A stretch of 64,000 nt of DNA, taken from Artocarpus heterophyllus. Lineage: Eukaryota; Streptophyta; Magnoliopsida; Rosales; Moraceae. A program made the translations under genes and the position numbers. Shown in pieces: positions 1 to 13,591 of this stretch. Location of the stretch: the NCBI GenBank assembly GCA_025403435.1, contig CM046345.1:6334774-6398773 (forward strand), read 5' to 3'. Position 1 is the first letter of the stretch, and every line of letters begins with the position of its first letter. Below the pieces are notes generated by a model. It saw nothing but the letters and a program-made list of their open reading frames with translations, did no database searches and was not told the origin of the DNA.

Positions 1-1084
1 TTATAACAGAAATTAAAATTTTGAAGGGAAAAGTGACAGTAATAGTTTTCTAGTCGTGCAAATGAGAGGAATCACAGGGCGATTGAGGATGTTCTAGAAA
101 AGTGCAAAAACTCTTGGGGAAGGAAAATCACCTTATAGAAAACAACCGTCGATTTTAGCCTAAATTTGGATGAGGGCCGACAAGATGCTATTCGGGGCTG
201 GTGGGGTATCAATAATGACGCGGAACATGACTTTGACCTTGGGGTGCCAGCTTTTGTTGTGAGGAATAAGTGGCATTTTTCAATAGCGTTGGAGAAAGAG
301 TTTAGAAGTTGCAATTGTAGAAAGGAAAAGTGTTTTAGGTAGGACATAAAGGAGATTCTCATCAAGATTGTTGCCCAAATTGCCTCTATTTATGCTTTGA
401 GTGTGTTTAAATTGCCTTCTGCTCTCTGTCATGACCTCCAAACTTTAGTCGCGAAATTTTGGTGGGGCAGTGACGGGGTTGATTGAAAGATTCATTGGCT
501 TAGGTGGGAGATTTTGTGTCGAACAAAGAGAGAGGGAAGCATGGGTTTTTGGGGTTTGTTGGCTTTTAACCGGGCTCTAGTTGCAAAACAGAGTCGGAGA
601 ATCATTGCTAACCTGACCTCTTTAATGGCTCGAGTTCTTAAATCTAAATATTATACCAATTTTGGTTTTTTTGAAAGCCAATGTTGGTCCTTACCCTTCT
701 TATGTATGGCGTAGTATAAATGGGAGCTCTTGAGTTGGGGATAAGATGGAAGATTGGTGATGAGTCCAATGTTAAGTTGCATGATGACCCATGGTTACCA
801 AGACCATATTCTCTTAGAACTGTCACATATCCTACCAAGGAAAACCGGGAGCTACGCGTTGTTGCTCTTATTGATAATGGAAACTGGTCCCTAAATGCTT
901 TGGATGCGTTGTTGTGGGATATTGATAAGGAGGTGATCATGAGCAGCCCACCTGGGTCGTGGGGTGGCTTGACGTCCCAATGTGGCATTTTAATAGAAAT
1001 GGCACATATAATGTCAAAATCAGGTTATAAAGTTGAGATGTATAGAAAATAAGCCAACCAATTGTCTAGGACAAGCTCAACGAT
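1..1084 (+). pseudogene. Decayed LINE (non-LTR retrotransposon) reverse-transcriptase tail
   Basis: Broken plus-strand reading frames carry the region that follows the reverse transcriptase in plant L1-type LINEs. Visible blocks are AQIASIYALSVFKLPSALC near 375-425, AKFWWG near 450, KIHWLRWE near 490, MGFWGLLAFNRALVAKQSRR near 541-600, RVLKSKYYTN near 630-660, and a WRIGDE-like block with DPWLP near 745-800. In-frame stops (for example TGA after the WWGSDGV block) and frameshifts show it is dead. The left end lies outside the window. The coding similarity stops near 1080, where an LTR-like sequence interrupts it, and resumes at 1634. Confidence 0.85.
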
Positions 1085-1631
1085 TGTTGGTAGGATGTCA
1101 AGAAACATGGAGCCAAATTCAGCGTCTCTCAAAATATCACCCCACACAGAGGCTTTCAGGGATCGAAGGTGCTAGAAAAGGTGAAAAACACAAGGAAAAT
1201 ATGTTTTTTGGTCCCAGTGCGTGCCCCTACGGAGTAGTTTTTCGTGCGGCCGCAAAGTATTACAAAAGCAACGCGCGGAGAGAGCCAAATCGTTTGCGAG
1301 ATGAAATCTCGCATGGCCACGCATGTTGATGTGCTGAAGTCTACGTTTTGTGTTTTTTGGTGTTTTGTTTCCTATTTTTATAAACCTATAAATAGATAGG
1401 TCGGGTACTTTTTTTGTAAAGAGAAAAACTCAGAAATTGAATGAGAGAGGCTTCAGAAAACATCTAGAGAATGTGTGTTTCTTCATCATCATAGTAAATT
1501 ATTCTGCAACGGTTAAAAATGAACGTAGCACTCACATGAGGGTAAACCACCATAAATTTCGTGTGTTTTAATTTAATTTTGGTTAGCATATTTTTCGTTC
1601 TCGATAGAATTAAGACTTTTACTTCGCAACA
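1085..1631 (+). mobile_element. Solo LTR nested in the LINE relic
   Basis: A 547-bp block interrupts the LINE coding similarity and resembles the block at 10025-10586. It starts TGTTG and ends CAACA, the TG...CA ends of an LTR. It carries a TATA-like TATAAACCTATAAATAG near 1379-1395, and a 3' part (CTTCATCATCATAGT near 1480, AATTAAGACTT near 1609) shared with the other copy. No internal retrotransposon coding lies beside it, so it is read as a solo LTR. The flanking 5-mers (ACGAT and TTGGA) do not match, so the exact ends are uncertain. Confidence 0.6.
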
Positions 1632-1857
1632 TTGGAATCTCTTGTGGGCATGTCAGACCTCAAGCAAAGTGAGGACACATTTGGCGAGCTATCCATGAAG
1701 CTTTAGCTGTGAGAACTAATTTAGTTAGGCGAGGGATCAATATTTCTGCTATATGCCCATGTCGTGAGAAAGCTGCAGAGGATGTATTTCATGCATTGTG
1801 GTATCATGGAATGGCTAGAGAAGTGTGGCAAAGAAGCTCGCTCTAGGACCTGGTAAG
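1632..1857 (+). pseudogene. LINE zf-RVT domain, continuation of the LINE after the inserted LTR
   Basis: Frame-shifted plus-strand similarity to the zinc-binding domain after plant LINE reverse transcriptases. WNLLWACQTSSKVRTH at about 1634-1681 is followed, after a frameshift, by WRAIHEALAVRTNLVRRGI at about 1692-1748, then a CPCREKAAEDVFHALW block ending near 1850. This is the expected continuation of the FW.LLW...KV..F.WR..HEALP pattern, so the LINE predates the LTR insertion. Confidence 0.8.
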
Positions 1858-2526
1858 CCATTTCAAGGGATTGCATTTTCTGCTTTGTGCTTTTTTTGCT
1901 ATTTCAAGTGAAATCTGGTGTATCCTCTTATACGAATACCTATCGGTTATATATATTTCCAAAACATAAAATATAGCAAAATATAAAACAAATCTCACGG
2001 TTAAAAAAGAGATACCAATCCTCGCTTATTACATTTCATTACCTACCATAAAATCCTCTTCAAGTTTGAGAATGCACTGATGAAAATTGAAAACCTCTCT
2101 TATAGGTTAGTACACGTTTTAAAACTCTAACTTTAATCAAATCATTTGTTTTACATATCTTGACATTTAAAAGACATACACCCACCAATGTACATCTTTT
2201 TCGGTTCCACTAGATAAATTGCTACCAAAATAATCTTCATATTCATTCATTTATTTATTTGTTGAGGTTAGGATGGGATTGTAGAAAAGTCTTCGATGCT
2301 TGAGTCTGCTCTCACTGCCATAAACGAGTAACAACAAACGATAGATGATTGTACTTTACCGTCCTAACCATGAAAAACATGCTGGAGCTTAATCACCGAA
2401 ACAACGACTTTCCACTCTCTCTGAAGTCTGAATCTGACCTCCAAAACCAGTCAGATTCATTCCTCCTTAAATACACCCTGTTTCTCGCTCTCTCTGAATC
2501 ACAATTCACAAACAAACATAACAAAC
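1858..2526. other. AT-rich intergenic DNA and 5' region of MSRA
   Basis: No coding similarity is visible. The last 200 bases are presumably the promoter and 5' UTR of the MSRA gene. A weak TATA-like TTAAATACACC lies at about 2467-2477, some 55 bases before the ATG. Nothing else is supported. Confidence 0.4.
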
Positions 2527-4105
2527 ATGGCAACTTCTTCGCACAAGAACGAGACCAACCCGGCTCTTGACCCGGACTCGGATTCTCCGAGCGACCCCGC
2601 TCACGAGTTGGCACAGTTCGGGGCCGGGTGCTTCTGGGGAGTGGAGCTGGCGTTCCAGAGAGTGGTCGGCGTCGTCAAGACCGAGGTTGGGTACTCGCAG
2701 GGCCACACGCCGGACCCGAATTACAAGCTGGTCTGCACCGGATCCACCAACCACGTTGAGGTTGTTCGGATCGAGTTCGACCCGAAAGTTTGCCCGTACA
2801 CGAATCTCCTGTCTCGTTTCTGGAGTCGCCATGATCCGACCTCCCTCAATCGCCAGGTGATCTGATCATGTCTTGACTTTTTTAATTTTTGTGTTTGTGA
2901 ATTTTAATGGTATAAAGTTTGAATTTTTATTGTTGGAGTCAGCGGTGACGGTGTAAATTTTTGACGGTTGAATTTGTTCAAAATTATATCCAGATAAAAG
3001 GATGTGTTTTTTGCAATGTGTTTAACAAATGAGTTTGAGTTTAAAAAATAAGTTTAAATATTGTAAAAGTACTTTATAATATGGTATATTTTTGTTTTAT
3101 TTTTAAACCTATTAGTTCAAACCGTTTTATCAAAAACAAAGGGTTGGTTTCTAAAATAAACCTAGCGATTGAAAAAGTTTTACCTTAGAAATCTTTTAGA
3201 GTGAATTAAGTAGTGTCAACAGTTGCAAGAGGAGTTTCTTGGGGATGGAAATGGAAGTTTTTGTATGGTTTAGGTTCGTCATGATGGTTGGAATTAGATT
3301 TTCTAAAAGAAGCATGATAATTTCTAAAGGGCATTGCTCGAGGGTAAAATTGTGATAAAATTTAAGGAATTTGGCCGAAACAAACACCCTTTTGGCGTTA
3401 GTTGCTGAACATCAGTTTTAGAACTTACATGAATTGGTCAACGTGAGCTCAACTTTCCTTTTGAGCAGTGAGCGCTCAAAGTCAAAAGTAATTCTATATA
3501 TTGATCGTCACCGCACCTTTTCAACAAATCACAAATTTACAACTTTTCGTGTCAAACTCTGAAACTCATGGAAATTGATTATAACAGCATGCCATACAGT
3601 CCTATATATCAATTCTCTCGCTGGTTATAAAAGGGGTGATCATCATCACTAGTGAGAAACTTACATCGTGCTTCTTGGAAACAAAAGTTCGGATCAAAAA
3701 GTTTTATTCAAGCTAATTTTGTTAAGGTGTTTTAACTCGTCAAATTTAAATTACTGCAGTACTTTTAATTCAAACCCTTGGTATGAATCTATGTCCCCAA
3801 TAGACTCTTATACTTTTCCAAACTCAATGGCTGTTTAAATTATATGCCAGGGTGGTGATGTTGGGGCCCAGTATAGATCAGGAATATACTACTACAATGA
3901 AACCCAAGCTCGTTTAGCCCATGAATCAAAGGAAGCTAAGCAATTGGAGTTGAAGGATAAGAAGATAGTGACAGAAATTCTTCCAGCAAAGAGATTTTAC
4001 AGAGCTGAGGAGTACCATCAGCAGTATCTTGAGAAGGGAGGCGGTCAAGGCCAAAAACAATCAGCAGAGAAGGGCTGCAATGATCCCATCAGATGCTATG
4101 GCTAA
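2527..4105 (+). CDS. MSRA: Peptide methionine sulfoxide reductase A (exons 2527-2856 and 3851-4105)
   Basis: Reduces methionine-S-sulfoxide in oxidised proteins and free methionine, using thioredoxin-type reductant. The two exons join in phase 0 (CGC CAG|gtgatc ... tgccag|GGT GGT) and give 194 residues, the usual size of cytosolic plant MsrA. The signature GAGCFWG is at residues 32-38 with catalytic Cys35. It is followed by [12 protein letters not shown], the NHVEVV block and [14 protein letters not shown]. Exon 2 adds [10 protein letters not shown] and the EEYHQQYL block. The tail [11 protein letters not shown] has two cysteines that could act as resolving residues. There is no obvious transit peptide, so a cytosolic form (PMSR/MSRA4-5 class) is likely. 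The ATG is the first in frame and opens a GC-rich exon. AATAAA-like signals follow the stop near 4115-4135. Confidence 0.95.
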
Positions 4106-4553
4106 TCTAAATATGAATAAACGTAAAAATAAATATATAAACAAGATTGCACTTGTGGAACATAATTTCTATTAATTGTGTTCTATGCAGTAATTATGTA
4201 TTTAGAACTTTAGTCTTTCCTTGCTTTATGGCCTCTTTAATGTGTGACCTTCTTGGCATTTAAGTAATGATATCTAGTCTTTTATTTATCTGAATGATTT
4301 ATTATCTCCTTGAAAGGATGGACTGTTTAATTGCTGGTGGATATAATTTTACATGAGACAATTGAGGATTTGAAAGAATTATTTCCATCTTTGGCAAGCC
4401 AAAGAGGTCTTAACAGTAAAAGTTACACTACCAAATCATATCAGAAACAATATTATTTGCATGGTTCATGAGGCTCCATGTGCCATGTAGCAACTAGATC
4501 TAGTGCAGAAGGAAAAGCATCTGGAAAGATGCAAATGGCGGGTGTGTGGCCAT

Positions 4554-6226
<1,673 letters not shown>

Positions 6227-6269
6227 TTTTTGATTTAGAAAAGGATGAGAATGTAGAGACCTTAGAACT

Positions 6270-6280
6270 GCCCTATATAG
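6270..6280 (-). promoter_or_regulatory. TATA box of the CEP protease gene
   Basis: On the minus strand CTCTATATAGGG lies about 45-55 bases upstream of the ATG at 6226. That is the right place for a plant TATA box with a short leader. Confidence 0.6.
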
Positions 6281-6429
6281 AGGAAGGGATGAGAGAAAGA
6301 ATGATAAAGTATAAATGGAAAGTAGGGGAAGAAAACGGTAAAGAATCAATGGAGGAAGTTACAGGTTCCTTGGGGAAATCAACAAATGGGAATGATAATA
6401 GAGGAAATATAAGATATTGGTTTTGAATA

Positions 6430-7229
6430 TTTTCAAAAGAAAAAAAAAATTATATGTTTTGGCCAATTTAGGAAACCTGATATATTAAATGGCTTTGCAT
6501 TATAAGAATCATGATCGTGTCAAATTTATAATTAAATCTTTCTCATCATGTAAAATTTAACCCCATTTATTATATGCAGAATTACAGCTTTATCTGATGC
6601 CATTGTTTATGCACTTTGGTCTACTTTTTTATACATATACAAATAGTTACGTTTTTGTGGTCATTATATGTGTCTCATTTTTAAAATTCATTCACCTACA
6701 TTTTTAATGACGATGTCAATTTTTCTCGTCATTAAAACATATCAACTTACAAGTATAGTCATTTCTGGTCATTATATAAACTGATTATTTATGACTTGCA
6801 AATATGGTCCTTAAAATATATTGCCTCTTATAGGGAGGACCGAAAAGATAAACAAGGACATGAGATATATATATATATATATATATTTTCAATTTCAGAA
6901 CTGTATTTTACTTTTTCCTCGTATCAATATTTTTATGTTCTCACTATTATTTCTTCTTCAAATAGGTATTATAAGTATAAATATTTATTTTAATAACAAG
7001 GTCATTTTTTAAATATTTATTTTAATAACAGGGTCATTTTTTAATCACATTGAAATGCGCATGACAAGGTCATTAATTAGTATCATTTTGGGGTCAATAT
7101 GGTCTTCACAGATAATGCATTATTTGGCTTTGGCCAACATTGAAAATTAGTTTTCATAAAAATTGCTTAATTTTATATTCCTTATAACAGTCTATATTCG
7201 TTATACATTCACACTTTTAAAAAGAGTTA
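6430..7229. other. AT-rich intergenic DNA with a TA microsatellite
   Basis: No gene is seen. A (AT)n run of about 20 bases lies near 6867-6888. A short imperfect duplication (TTATTTTAATAACA.GGTCATTTTTTAA) lies near 6984-7043. Confidence 0.5.
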
Positions 7230-7232
7230 TTA

Positions 7233-7716
7233 GGGTCCGTTTGGTAAATGGATTCGAATTAGTGATTTAAATTATTATTCGAATTGACATTTAAATGTGC
7301 ATTTAAGTTTTAATCTAAGTATGAAATAAAATTGAAATTTATGTTTGGAGAGTGAAGATAGTTTTTGATTTATTAACAAATCTAATAAAATCTTAATGTT
7401 AATGATATTAAAAAATATGCAATATGAATCTTGATTTATTCCTCTCTTCACTAGGAACATAGTGAAAAAAGAATCATCTCAATTGGATATTAAATGAAGA
7501 AGTTATGATTTTTTTCCTCAAATATAAAGGAGAGAATTTTAGTTTATACTGTAGCAAAGATATCTAAATATCAGAAGTTTAGGGGGATGAGAATTCTAAA
7601 AACTTATATTCTTGATACCCATGATTTGGATTTTGGGGGAAACAAGCACGTATCCGAAGGATTCTTGATATTCAAATTCAAATTTGAGTTCAAAGAATGC
7701 ATGAAACAAACATACC
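7233..7716. mobile_element. Tourist-like MITE, family A copy 1
   Basis: A 484-bp element flanked by TTA on both sides (7230-7232 and 7717-7719), the TTA/TAA target duplication of PIF/Harbinger elements. The left end is GGGTCCGTTTGGTAAATGG; the right end is an imperfect inverse (AAACAAACATACC). The interior matches 16987-17569 and 26214-26873 (GGATTCGAATTAGTGATTTA, AATAAAATCTTAATGTTAATGA, AAGAATCATCTCAATTGGAT). It has no coding capacity. Confidence 0.75.
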
Positions 7717-7902
7717 TTAGGGTTTACTTATAGAAGCAAAGGCCTCTTGGGCAAATGAGCTGGGATCTTAGTAAGGCTGAGTTTTAACTTTGATGGAAAA
7801 ACAGAGCTAAGAGAGGCCTTTTTTCTGCAGTAAATGTGAAAAGCTTGGGGTGGGTGCAATTTGGATTCATGCCCAAAACGTTACAACTTACAACTTCAAC
7901 AT

Positions 7903-7934
7903 GGAGAGAGAGAGAGAGAGGGAGAAAGAGAGAG
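7903..7934. repeat. GA-rich microsatellite
   Basis: A run of GAGAGA with one GGGAGAAA interruption, inside an otherwise plain intergenic stretch (7720-8210). Confidence 0.7.
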
Positions 7935-8210
7935 GTGACGATTAAGCATAGTTACGTATGAGAAGTCATGAAGCACGATTCCTTGCAAGTTGGAAGCAAA
8001 GTTCCATAACTGCTTTTTATCTTCAACTGAAACCAAAATATATAATAGCTTTGGACATGTTTCAAACATATATATATATATAACAGAAATAAAAGTGTCA
8101 CTTATCTTCTTTAGAAAATTCTTTCTTATCTTCTTTTAGTGATTGTAGCTTAGTTTAGCGGCAATTCCAGAGTTTAAATTCTTGTATTCCCAATTGAAAT
8201 AATAATAATA

Positions 8211-8331
8211 GGGTGTTTAGTGCGTTGGTTTGAACTGAAACAATATAAAGCTCTTATACGCAACGGTATATAGTTTTTACATGCTACAGTGTTTTGAGCT
8301 AATTAGTTTAAACAAATGTTGCAAAACACCC
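8211..8331. mobile_element. Short MITE, family B (TA target duplication)
   Basis: A 121-bp element with inverted ends GGGTGTTT and AAAACACCC, flanked by TA on each side. It holds the family motifs TAAAGCTCTTATACG and TACAGTG, related to other copies at 10952, 22767, 25945, 28279, 30899 and 60008. Confidence 0.65.
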
Positions 8332-9290
8332 TATATATACACAAATGTGCTATACAATCTACAATATAGTTTTGATTTTAGGAATTGATCCAACAATTTC
8401 ATATTATAAATAGAAATAACATTTAAAAAAAAAAAAAGCAAAGCGATGACCTTAGAGAGAGAAAGAGAGTAGAACGATGGAGCAAGTAATGCCCACGTTT
8501 GGAGCTTTTATAAATTTTGGAAAATATAGGATATTTGCCGTTGGCTTCATACTTAGATTCTAGCCCCTAGTTTGCAAGAATCCAAGAGATGGAATACATG
8601 ATAATAAGACACAAACAAAGTCTTTTCTAATTGTCACATAGAAATTATTCTGGAGAACCAAGATCATATGGTTAATATCTTGTCTAGTAATGACATTCAA
8701 ATACCTCGTTCATATGTTTTTATTTATTTATTTATTTATTTTCTAATTTGTGTAACAAAACAGAAAATAATGCAATCTCATTTTATGAATAGTTCAATCT
8801 TTCTCTAAAAGAGATAGTGGAATATATTTGTTGGCACTAATTTTCATTTTGCATTATGATCAAGTGTGAACTCCTCATAACTTGCATAATTCATCAACCT
8901 CCTATGAACTAATAATGGCATTTTTTTTCTTTTGTCACTTAGCCATATTAATTGCTCATCGATTGCGTGTGTGTTAGTTAGTAAGTAATTGCAACAAAAA
9001 AAAAAAAAAAAAAAAACCCTTAAATTAAAAGGCATGAAAAAGAAATTAACAAAAACCACAATTGCCCATTTGCTATTGTTGCAGGCAATATTTGATGATC
9101 AAGAGATGATGAATGATGATGCGATCTTCTTTATAATACTGCAGGTCCACACCATTTGACCATACAGCTAAGGTTTAAAGGATATTGCTTCTGGGACTGC
9201 TCTGGTGTAACGGTTGCATATACAAAGAGAATGGCCAATGAGAAAACCTACTAACTAATATAATATTCTTTTATATAGGATGAGTCTCTT
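8332..9290. other. Intergenic DNA, nothing coding seen
   Basis: AT-rich sequence with A or T runs (for example poly-A near 8997-9016) and TTTA repeats near 8716-8740. No ORF here has a recognisable domain or plant-like codon use. Confidence 0.4.
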
Positions 9291-9340
9291 TAGCATTGCT
9301 TTTAGAATATGTTTTTAGCATTGCTTTTAGAATATGTTTT
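9291..9340. repeat. 25-bp tandem duplication
   Basis: Two exact adjacent copies of a 25-base unit beginning TAGCATTGCTTTTAGAATAT. Confidence 0.85.
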
Positions 9341-9714
9341 TCGCTTATTGTGTGCTAAAGTTGCCTGGAGAAGTGATTGCATAACATTTCAGAAGAGTTT
9401 TTGGCCTTCGAAGGAACTTTCGGTCAAAGTCATAAAATAATGATAAGAAGTTTTTGTTTAAGGGGAAAAATGTGATTGTTTAACCTTTTTTTAATTGATT
9501 TCTCATTGGAGTGCATCATGTGTAAGTTCATATGGGGTTGTATTAGTTTCCAGCTATGATATGGGTAACATAACGTGCTTGTTTCTTTGAATAGTTCTCT
9601 TGCATAAGCAATGAATATAATATTTAAAAACCTTTGCAACATATATGTGTGTGTGTATATATATATAGAGAGAAGTTATAGTAAATGGTATTTAAAAAAA
9701 AAAAAAACTCATTA

Positions 9715-9890
9715 TAGTAAAAAGCAGGTTTTGAAAATATTTGTAATAAATAGCAAATTTATAACATAAATAATTTATTTACCATCTTTTCTACCACCTT
9801 ATTTATAGTGTAAACAATTCGTATTTACACAATAAAAATAAATTATTTACATGATAAATTTACTTTCAAAGCTTATTGTTTACTTCAAAA
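9715..9890. repeat. AT-rich fold-back element (same vocabulary as 5208-5400 and 12103-12346)
   Basis: Starts AGTAAAAAGCAGGTTTTGAAA and ends with TTTCAAAGCTTATTGTTTACT, an imperfect inverse. The centre is AATAATTTATTTAC-type sequence. The exact ends are not defined. Confidence 0.45.
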
Positions 9891-10024
9891 AGTATTAAAA
9901 TTTTGTTATGTCCCTCCTTCTCTCATATATACACACACACATATATAATACATAAAAACAAGGATTGAAAAACAACACAAGACGAACCGAAAAAGCAATG
10001 TGTAATGGCAGTAGAGGATGATAT

Positions 10025-10586
10025 TGTTAAAAAATGTGGAGTTAAATTCTATACCTTTTAGAATATCACCCCATGTAGAGGATTTCGAGGATAAAGAAAA
10101 TACGTTTTTTTATACCCAGAATCTCACCCTTGTGGTAGAAAAAGTCTTGCGGCCACGAGATAAGATAGAAGCAACGCGCAGCCGTGCCCTTGAATCTCTA
10201 CGGCCGCATGCAATGAGAAGCCCATTTGTGAGCGAGATGAAATCTCGTGCGGCTGCGAGTGTCGGCCACGAGATGAAGTTTGTGTTTTATGTTTTTTGGC
10301 GATTTGTTTCCCATCCTATATAAGCCTATAAATAAATAGGTTGAGTTCTTTTCTTTGTAGAGAGTGGAACTCATAAATTGAGTGAGAAAGATGCTTGAGA
10401 AAAATCTTGAACGAGTTTGTGTGTTATTTTCTCTTGTAAATTTCTTCATCATCATAGTGAATTATGCTGAAAGTGGACATAACTCTTACATCGAGGATGA
10501 GCCACTATAAATTTCATGTATTATTATATATTTTTCATTCACATATTTTTCATTTTCAATAAAATTAAGACTTCTAATTTGTAACA
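10025..10586 (+). mobile_element. Solo LTR, second copy of the family at 1085-1631
   Basis: A 562-bp block starting TGTTA and ending TAACA (TG...CA). It is flanked by GATAT and AATAT, a 4/5 match as expected for a 5-bp target duplication. It holds a TATA-like TATATAAGCCTATAAATAAA near 10316-10335 and a GC-rich CGGCCGC segment near 10200. Its 3' part matches the copy in the LINE (CTTCATCATCATAGTGAATT, AAAATTAAGACTT). No primer site or coding region is adjacent, so recombination between LTRs probably removed the body. Confidence 0.75.
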
Positions 10587-10951
10587 AATATATGGATCTT
10601 CATTCTCTCTCTCTATATATATATAGAGGGTCTTCAGTATTAATTGGGAAAGAAAAATACAAGTAGAAATTTGGATGTAACTAAACCAACAACAAGGCTT
10701 ATCAATGAGAATCAGTCCAGTTTTGCTGTTACTCTGTCAACCCCTTTGGACATAGCAAATTTTAATACTAATACTACCCAAAAAAAAAAAAAACCAATGT
10801 TTTCATCACTAAAGTAGAATTATTAAGGGATTCCACTTATTAATCATGTTTTTCATAGTAGGTTCTCAACATGGAACCCCATCAGCCAAAAGAACATATT
10901 TCTTGTATCTTTAATTAATTTCTTTAACTCCAAGCGAAAAAGAATTTTAAA

Positions 10952-11128
10952 GGGTGTTTGGCATTGTGAGTTTGATAAGTAAGTTGTAACTGAGAGTTAT
11001 AATTAAAAGTATTGTAACATGTGAAAGCTTTACACTATAGCATATTTTTGTTTTACACTGTAACATGTAATCGCTTTATACTATTTGATTTAGAACTGAT
11101 GAATTGGAACTGAGTTCGTCAAACACCA
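10952..11128. mobile_element. Short MITE, family B
   Basis: Ends GGGTGTTTGGCATTGTGAG and GAGTTCGTCAAACACCA are inverted repeats. The inside has GTAACATGTGAAAGCTTTACACTAT and a second GTAACATGTAATCGCTTTATACTATT. A degenerate half copy follows to about 11250. Confidence 0.6.
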
Positions 11129-11249
11129 TATAAAACTTTTGATTGTTACAGTGTAAAACTCTTACTTATTACAGTGTAAAAAAAATAAATACAATATAAA
11201 ACTCTCACATGCTATAATATTTTTAACTAATTGATTCTTACCAATCCTC

Positions 11250-12102
11250 CTGAACACTTTTTTTTTTATTTGTTTCACTTTATCAGATTAAAAGGGGTCG
11301 TAGTGGTCCGGTCACGGTCACGGTCAGGAAGATTTTGATTAAAGGGCCAAAAGAAAATTCTAATTGGGTAAATGGTCTCTTTTTTTTTTTAAACCAAAAA
11401 ACACAGTTTTCTATGCAGATAAGTTGTCTCAGTTTTTTTCAAAAAAATAAGAAAAATGACTGTAGTAGAATAAAGAACCTAAACAAGAAAAAAAAATTAG
11501 AACCGTTTTGATATCTAAAATACATTTTTTTTATGTCAAAAACTATCTAAAAAAAAGGGTATATTTACCAAAAAAAAATTTGGCCCGAGGTCCTTTATCA
11601 AAATCCCTCCCGCGGTCATGAAGATGTTGAAGAATGATGTTCCAAAGACAGGAAGCAAGAAAAAAGGACACAACGGAGGGCAACTTTCTAGGCAAAACAA
11701 GTTTGTGATGTAGTCGACTCGGAAAGATTTCTGGTCTTGGGCTGTTAAATGATTAGCTCCAACTTTTGATGGGCTGTCCAAAAAGAAAGCACTAGCAAAG
11801 CAAAAAAGCCCCATTATCTGAGCTGATTTCAGTGTGAGCAAAGGTTTTTCTCTGGCCGATTTTCATAGATGAAATCTTTTAATATTTATCTTTTTATAAA
11901 TAACATATATATTTATTTATAACATAACTTAATATGTTATATAAATAATAAAATAATATAATTTTTTTAAATGTAGCATAAATAAATATAACTTTTAAAA
12001 AATATAACATAATATGTAATTTTCTGTTTTCTCCTTAACTTCTCCACGTGGGCATTACAATTTAGAAATAATGAGAGAAATAAAAAATTTTAAAATTTTT
12101 TT
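11250..12102. other. Intergenic DNA, nothing coding seen
   Basis: Poly-T/poly-A rich sequence. One minus-strand 101-codon open frame (11536-11841) has no recognisable domain and is treated as chance. A very AT-rich segment lies at 11880-12010. Confidence 0.4.
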
Positions 12103-12346
12103 AAAGTAAATAGTAAGTTTTGAAAATAATTATTGTAGATAAAAGATTTATGATGTAAGTAATTTATTTATTGTATAAATAAGAATTATTTATACAGTAA
12201 ATAAGGGGTAAATAAATTATTTACACCTTAAATCTATTTCTTGTGTGAACAAAAAATATTTACACTGTAAACAAAAAGATAAATAAATTATTTACATGAT
12301 TAATTTGCTATTTATTTTTAATATTTTTGAAACTTACTATTTACAA
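12103..12346. mobile_element. AT-rich MITE-like element with about 20-bp inverted ends
   Basis: Left end AGTAAATAGTAAGTTTTGAA; right end TTTTTGAAACTTACTATTTAC is its near-perfect inverse. The interior repeats AATAAATTATTTAC and ATTTACACTGTAAA words. This is the clearest member of the family also at 5208 and 9715. Confidence 0.6.
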
Positions 12347-12745
12347 CTATTAGTTTTGAAAAAAGTGTTATTTGCTTTATAATTTTTGTACAATTTATAG
12401 CAGATGACAACTCAAACCTAGACGCTACCACTTGCTCCAGAAAAGCAATCCGGGAATGGGAATTCCTGCCTAGTAAAGATAAATAAGTAATAAAGAAAAA
12501 GGTAGGAAATTAGAGAGTCCATTTGACTTGTTGCAACGATCGCCATTGCTAGACAAAGTTAATTAGCTTTCCTATCTGGTAGACTAATGAATAATTAAGT
12601 CATTATCACTTGGTAGATGAGAAGTTTAAGTTCAAGTCTCCTAGTGGAAGCTTCTGAAAGTATTCCACTATGAAACTATTTTTAAGCTACCAGTTCAAGT
12701 TCAATATTCATTAGCCTTTTGTAAAGCTGAGGTAACACGTTTAAT

Positions 12746-12869
12746 CTCCAGACAAAAGTAGCTACATCGGCAGACATTGCTAGGGGCCTGTTTGATACAC
12801 GAGATCTCTCCAGACAAAAGTAGCTACATCGGCAGACATTGCTAGGGGCCTGTTTGATACACGAGATCT
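12746..12869. repeat. 62-bp tandem duplication covering the left end of a MITE
   Basis: Two adjacent copies, apparently identical, of a 62-base unit starting CTCCAGACAAAAGTAGC and ending ACACGAGATCT. The unit includes the GGGGCCTGTTTGATA terminus of the element described at 12845-13219. Confidence 0.9.
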
Positions 12870-13219
12870 CACAGTTTTGAAAAACCACCAAAACTGATGC
12901 CCAAAACTGATGTTTAGTCAGAAATGTAAAAACTCGATTTTGAACATTAATGTTGGTTTAAAATGAGCCGAACTGTTAGTATTGAGAACTTAAACCTCCT
13001 TAAATTCTAAACGTTTTGAACCATTCTTTAAAATAAAACCTTCCCCCTTTCCATTGTCCTTCCTAAACTATAGTTTGAGGTGATGTTTTATTCCCTATTT
13101 AGACATTTACATTCTAGGTAGTTCAAAGCCACCGCTTAAATTACAAAAGTTCAAAACCATCAATTCAAACCATAAAGTTCAAAACCATGTTAATTATAGC
13201 CCACATAGCAAACAGACCC
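12845..13219. mobile_element. MITE with GGGGCCTGTTTG / CAAACAGACCC ends
   Basis: A 375-bp element whose ends, GGGGCCTGTTTGATACA and ATAGCAAACAGACCC, are inverted. It is flanked by CTA on the left and TAG on the right (TA shared). The interior is rich in TTCAAAACCAT and GTTTTGAA words that can fold back. No coding. Confidence 0.6.
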
Positions 13220-13591
13220 TAGTATGTTGGAGCTCTTTAGCTCGCACTCAGAGCAGCTACAGCTGATCACCCCTCCCTGCACTTCAACTGAGAAAAAAGA
13301 AAACTAAAACAATCCCAAGAGAATTACATATTCAAATTTTCGATAATTTTGGAAAGAATAAAATGATAAAGTATGTACACAAGGTTCAATTGGGGATAAA
13401 TCACTATTTACACCGTAAAATCATGAGACCTTTAGCACGTATACAATGTGTATGGAGATATCACGCAAGTGAAGAGAATAAGAAAAGAAGGGCTCAATCA
13501 AGCTTTTCATGTTGGTATTAGCCAAAAATAAAAATAATTAAAAAAAAAGGTCTTTCCTTGCTGGTAATAACATTCAATTCAGAGCCGCACA

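Noticed and set aside
12590..12670. tRNA gene or SINE with a B-box-like GTTCAAGTCTC
   Set aside because: No matching A-box, no cloverleaf and no acceptor stem; too little to call.
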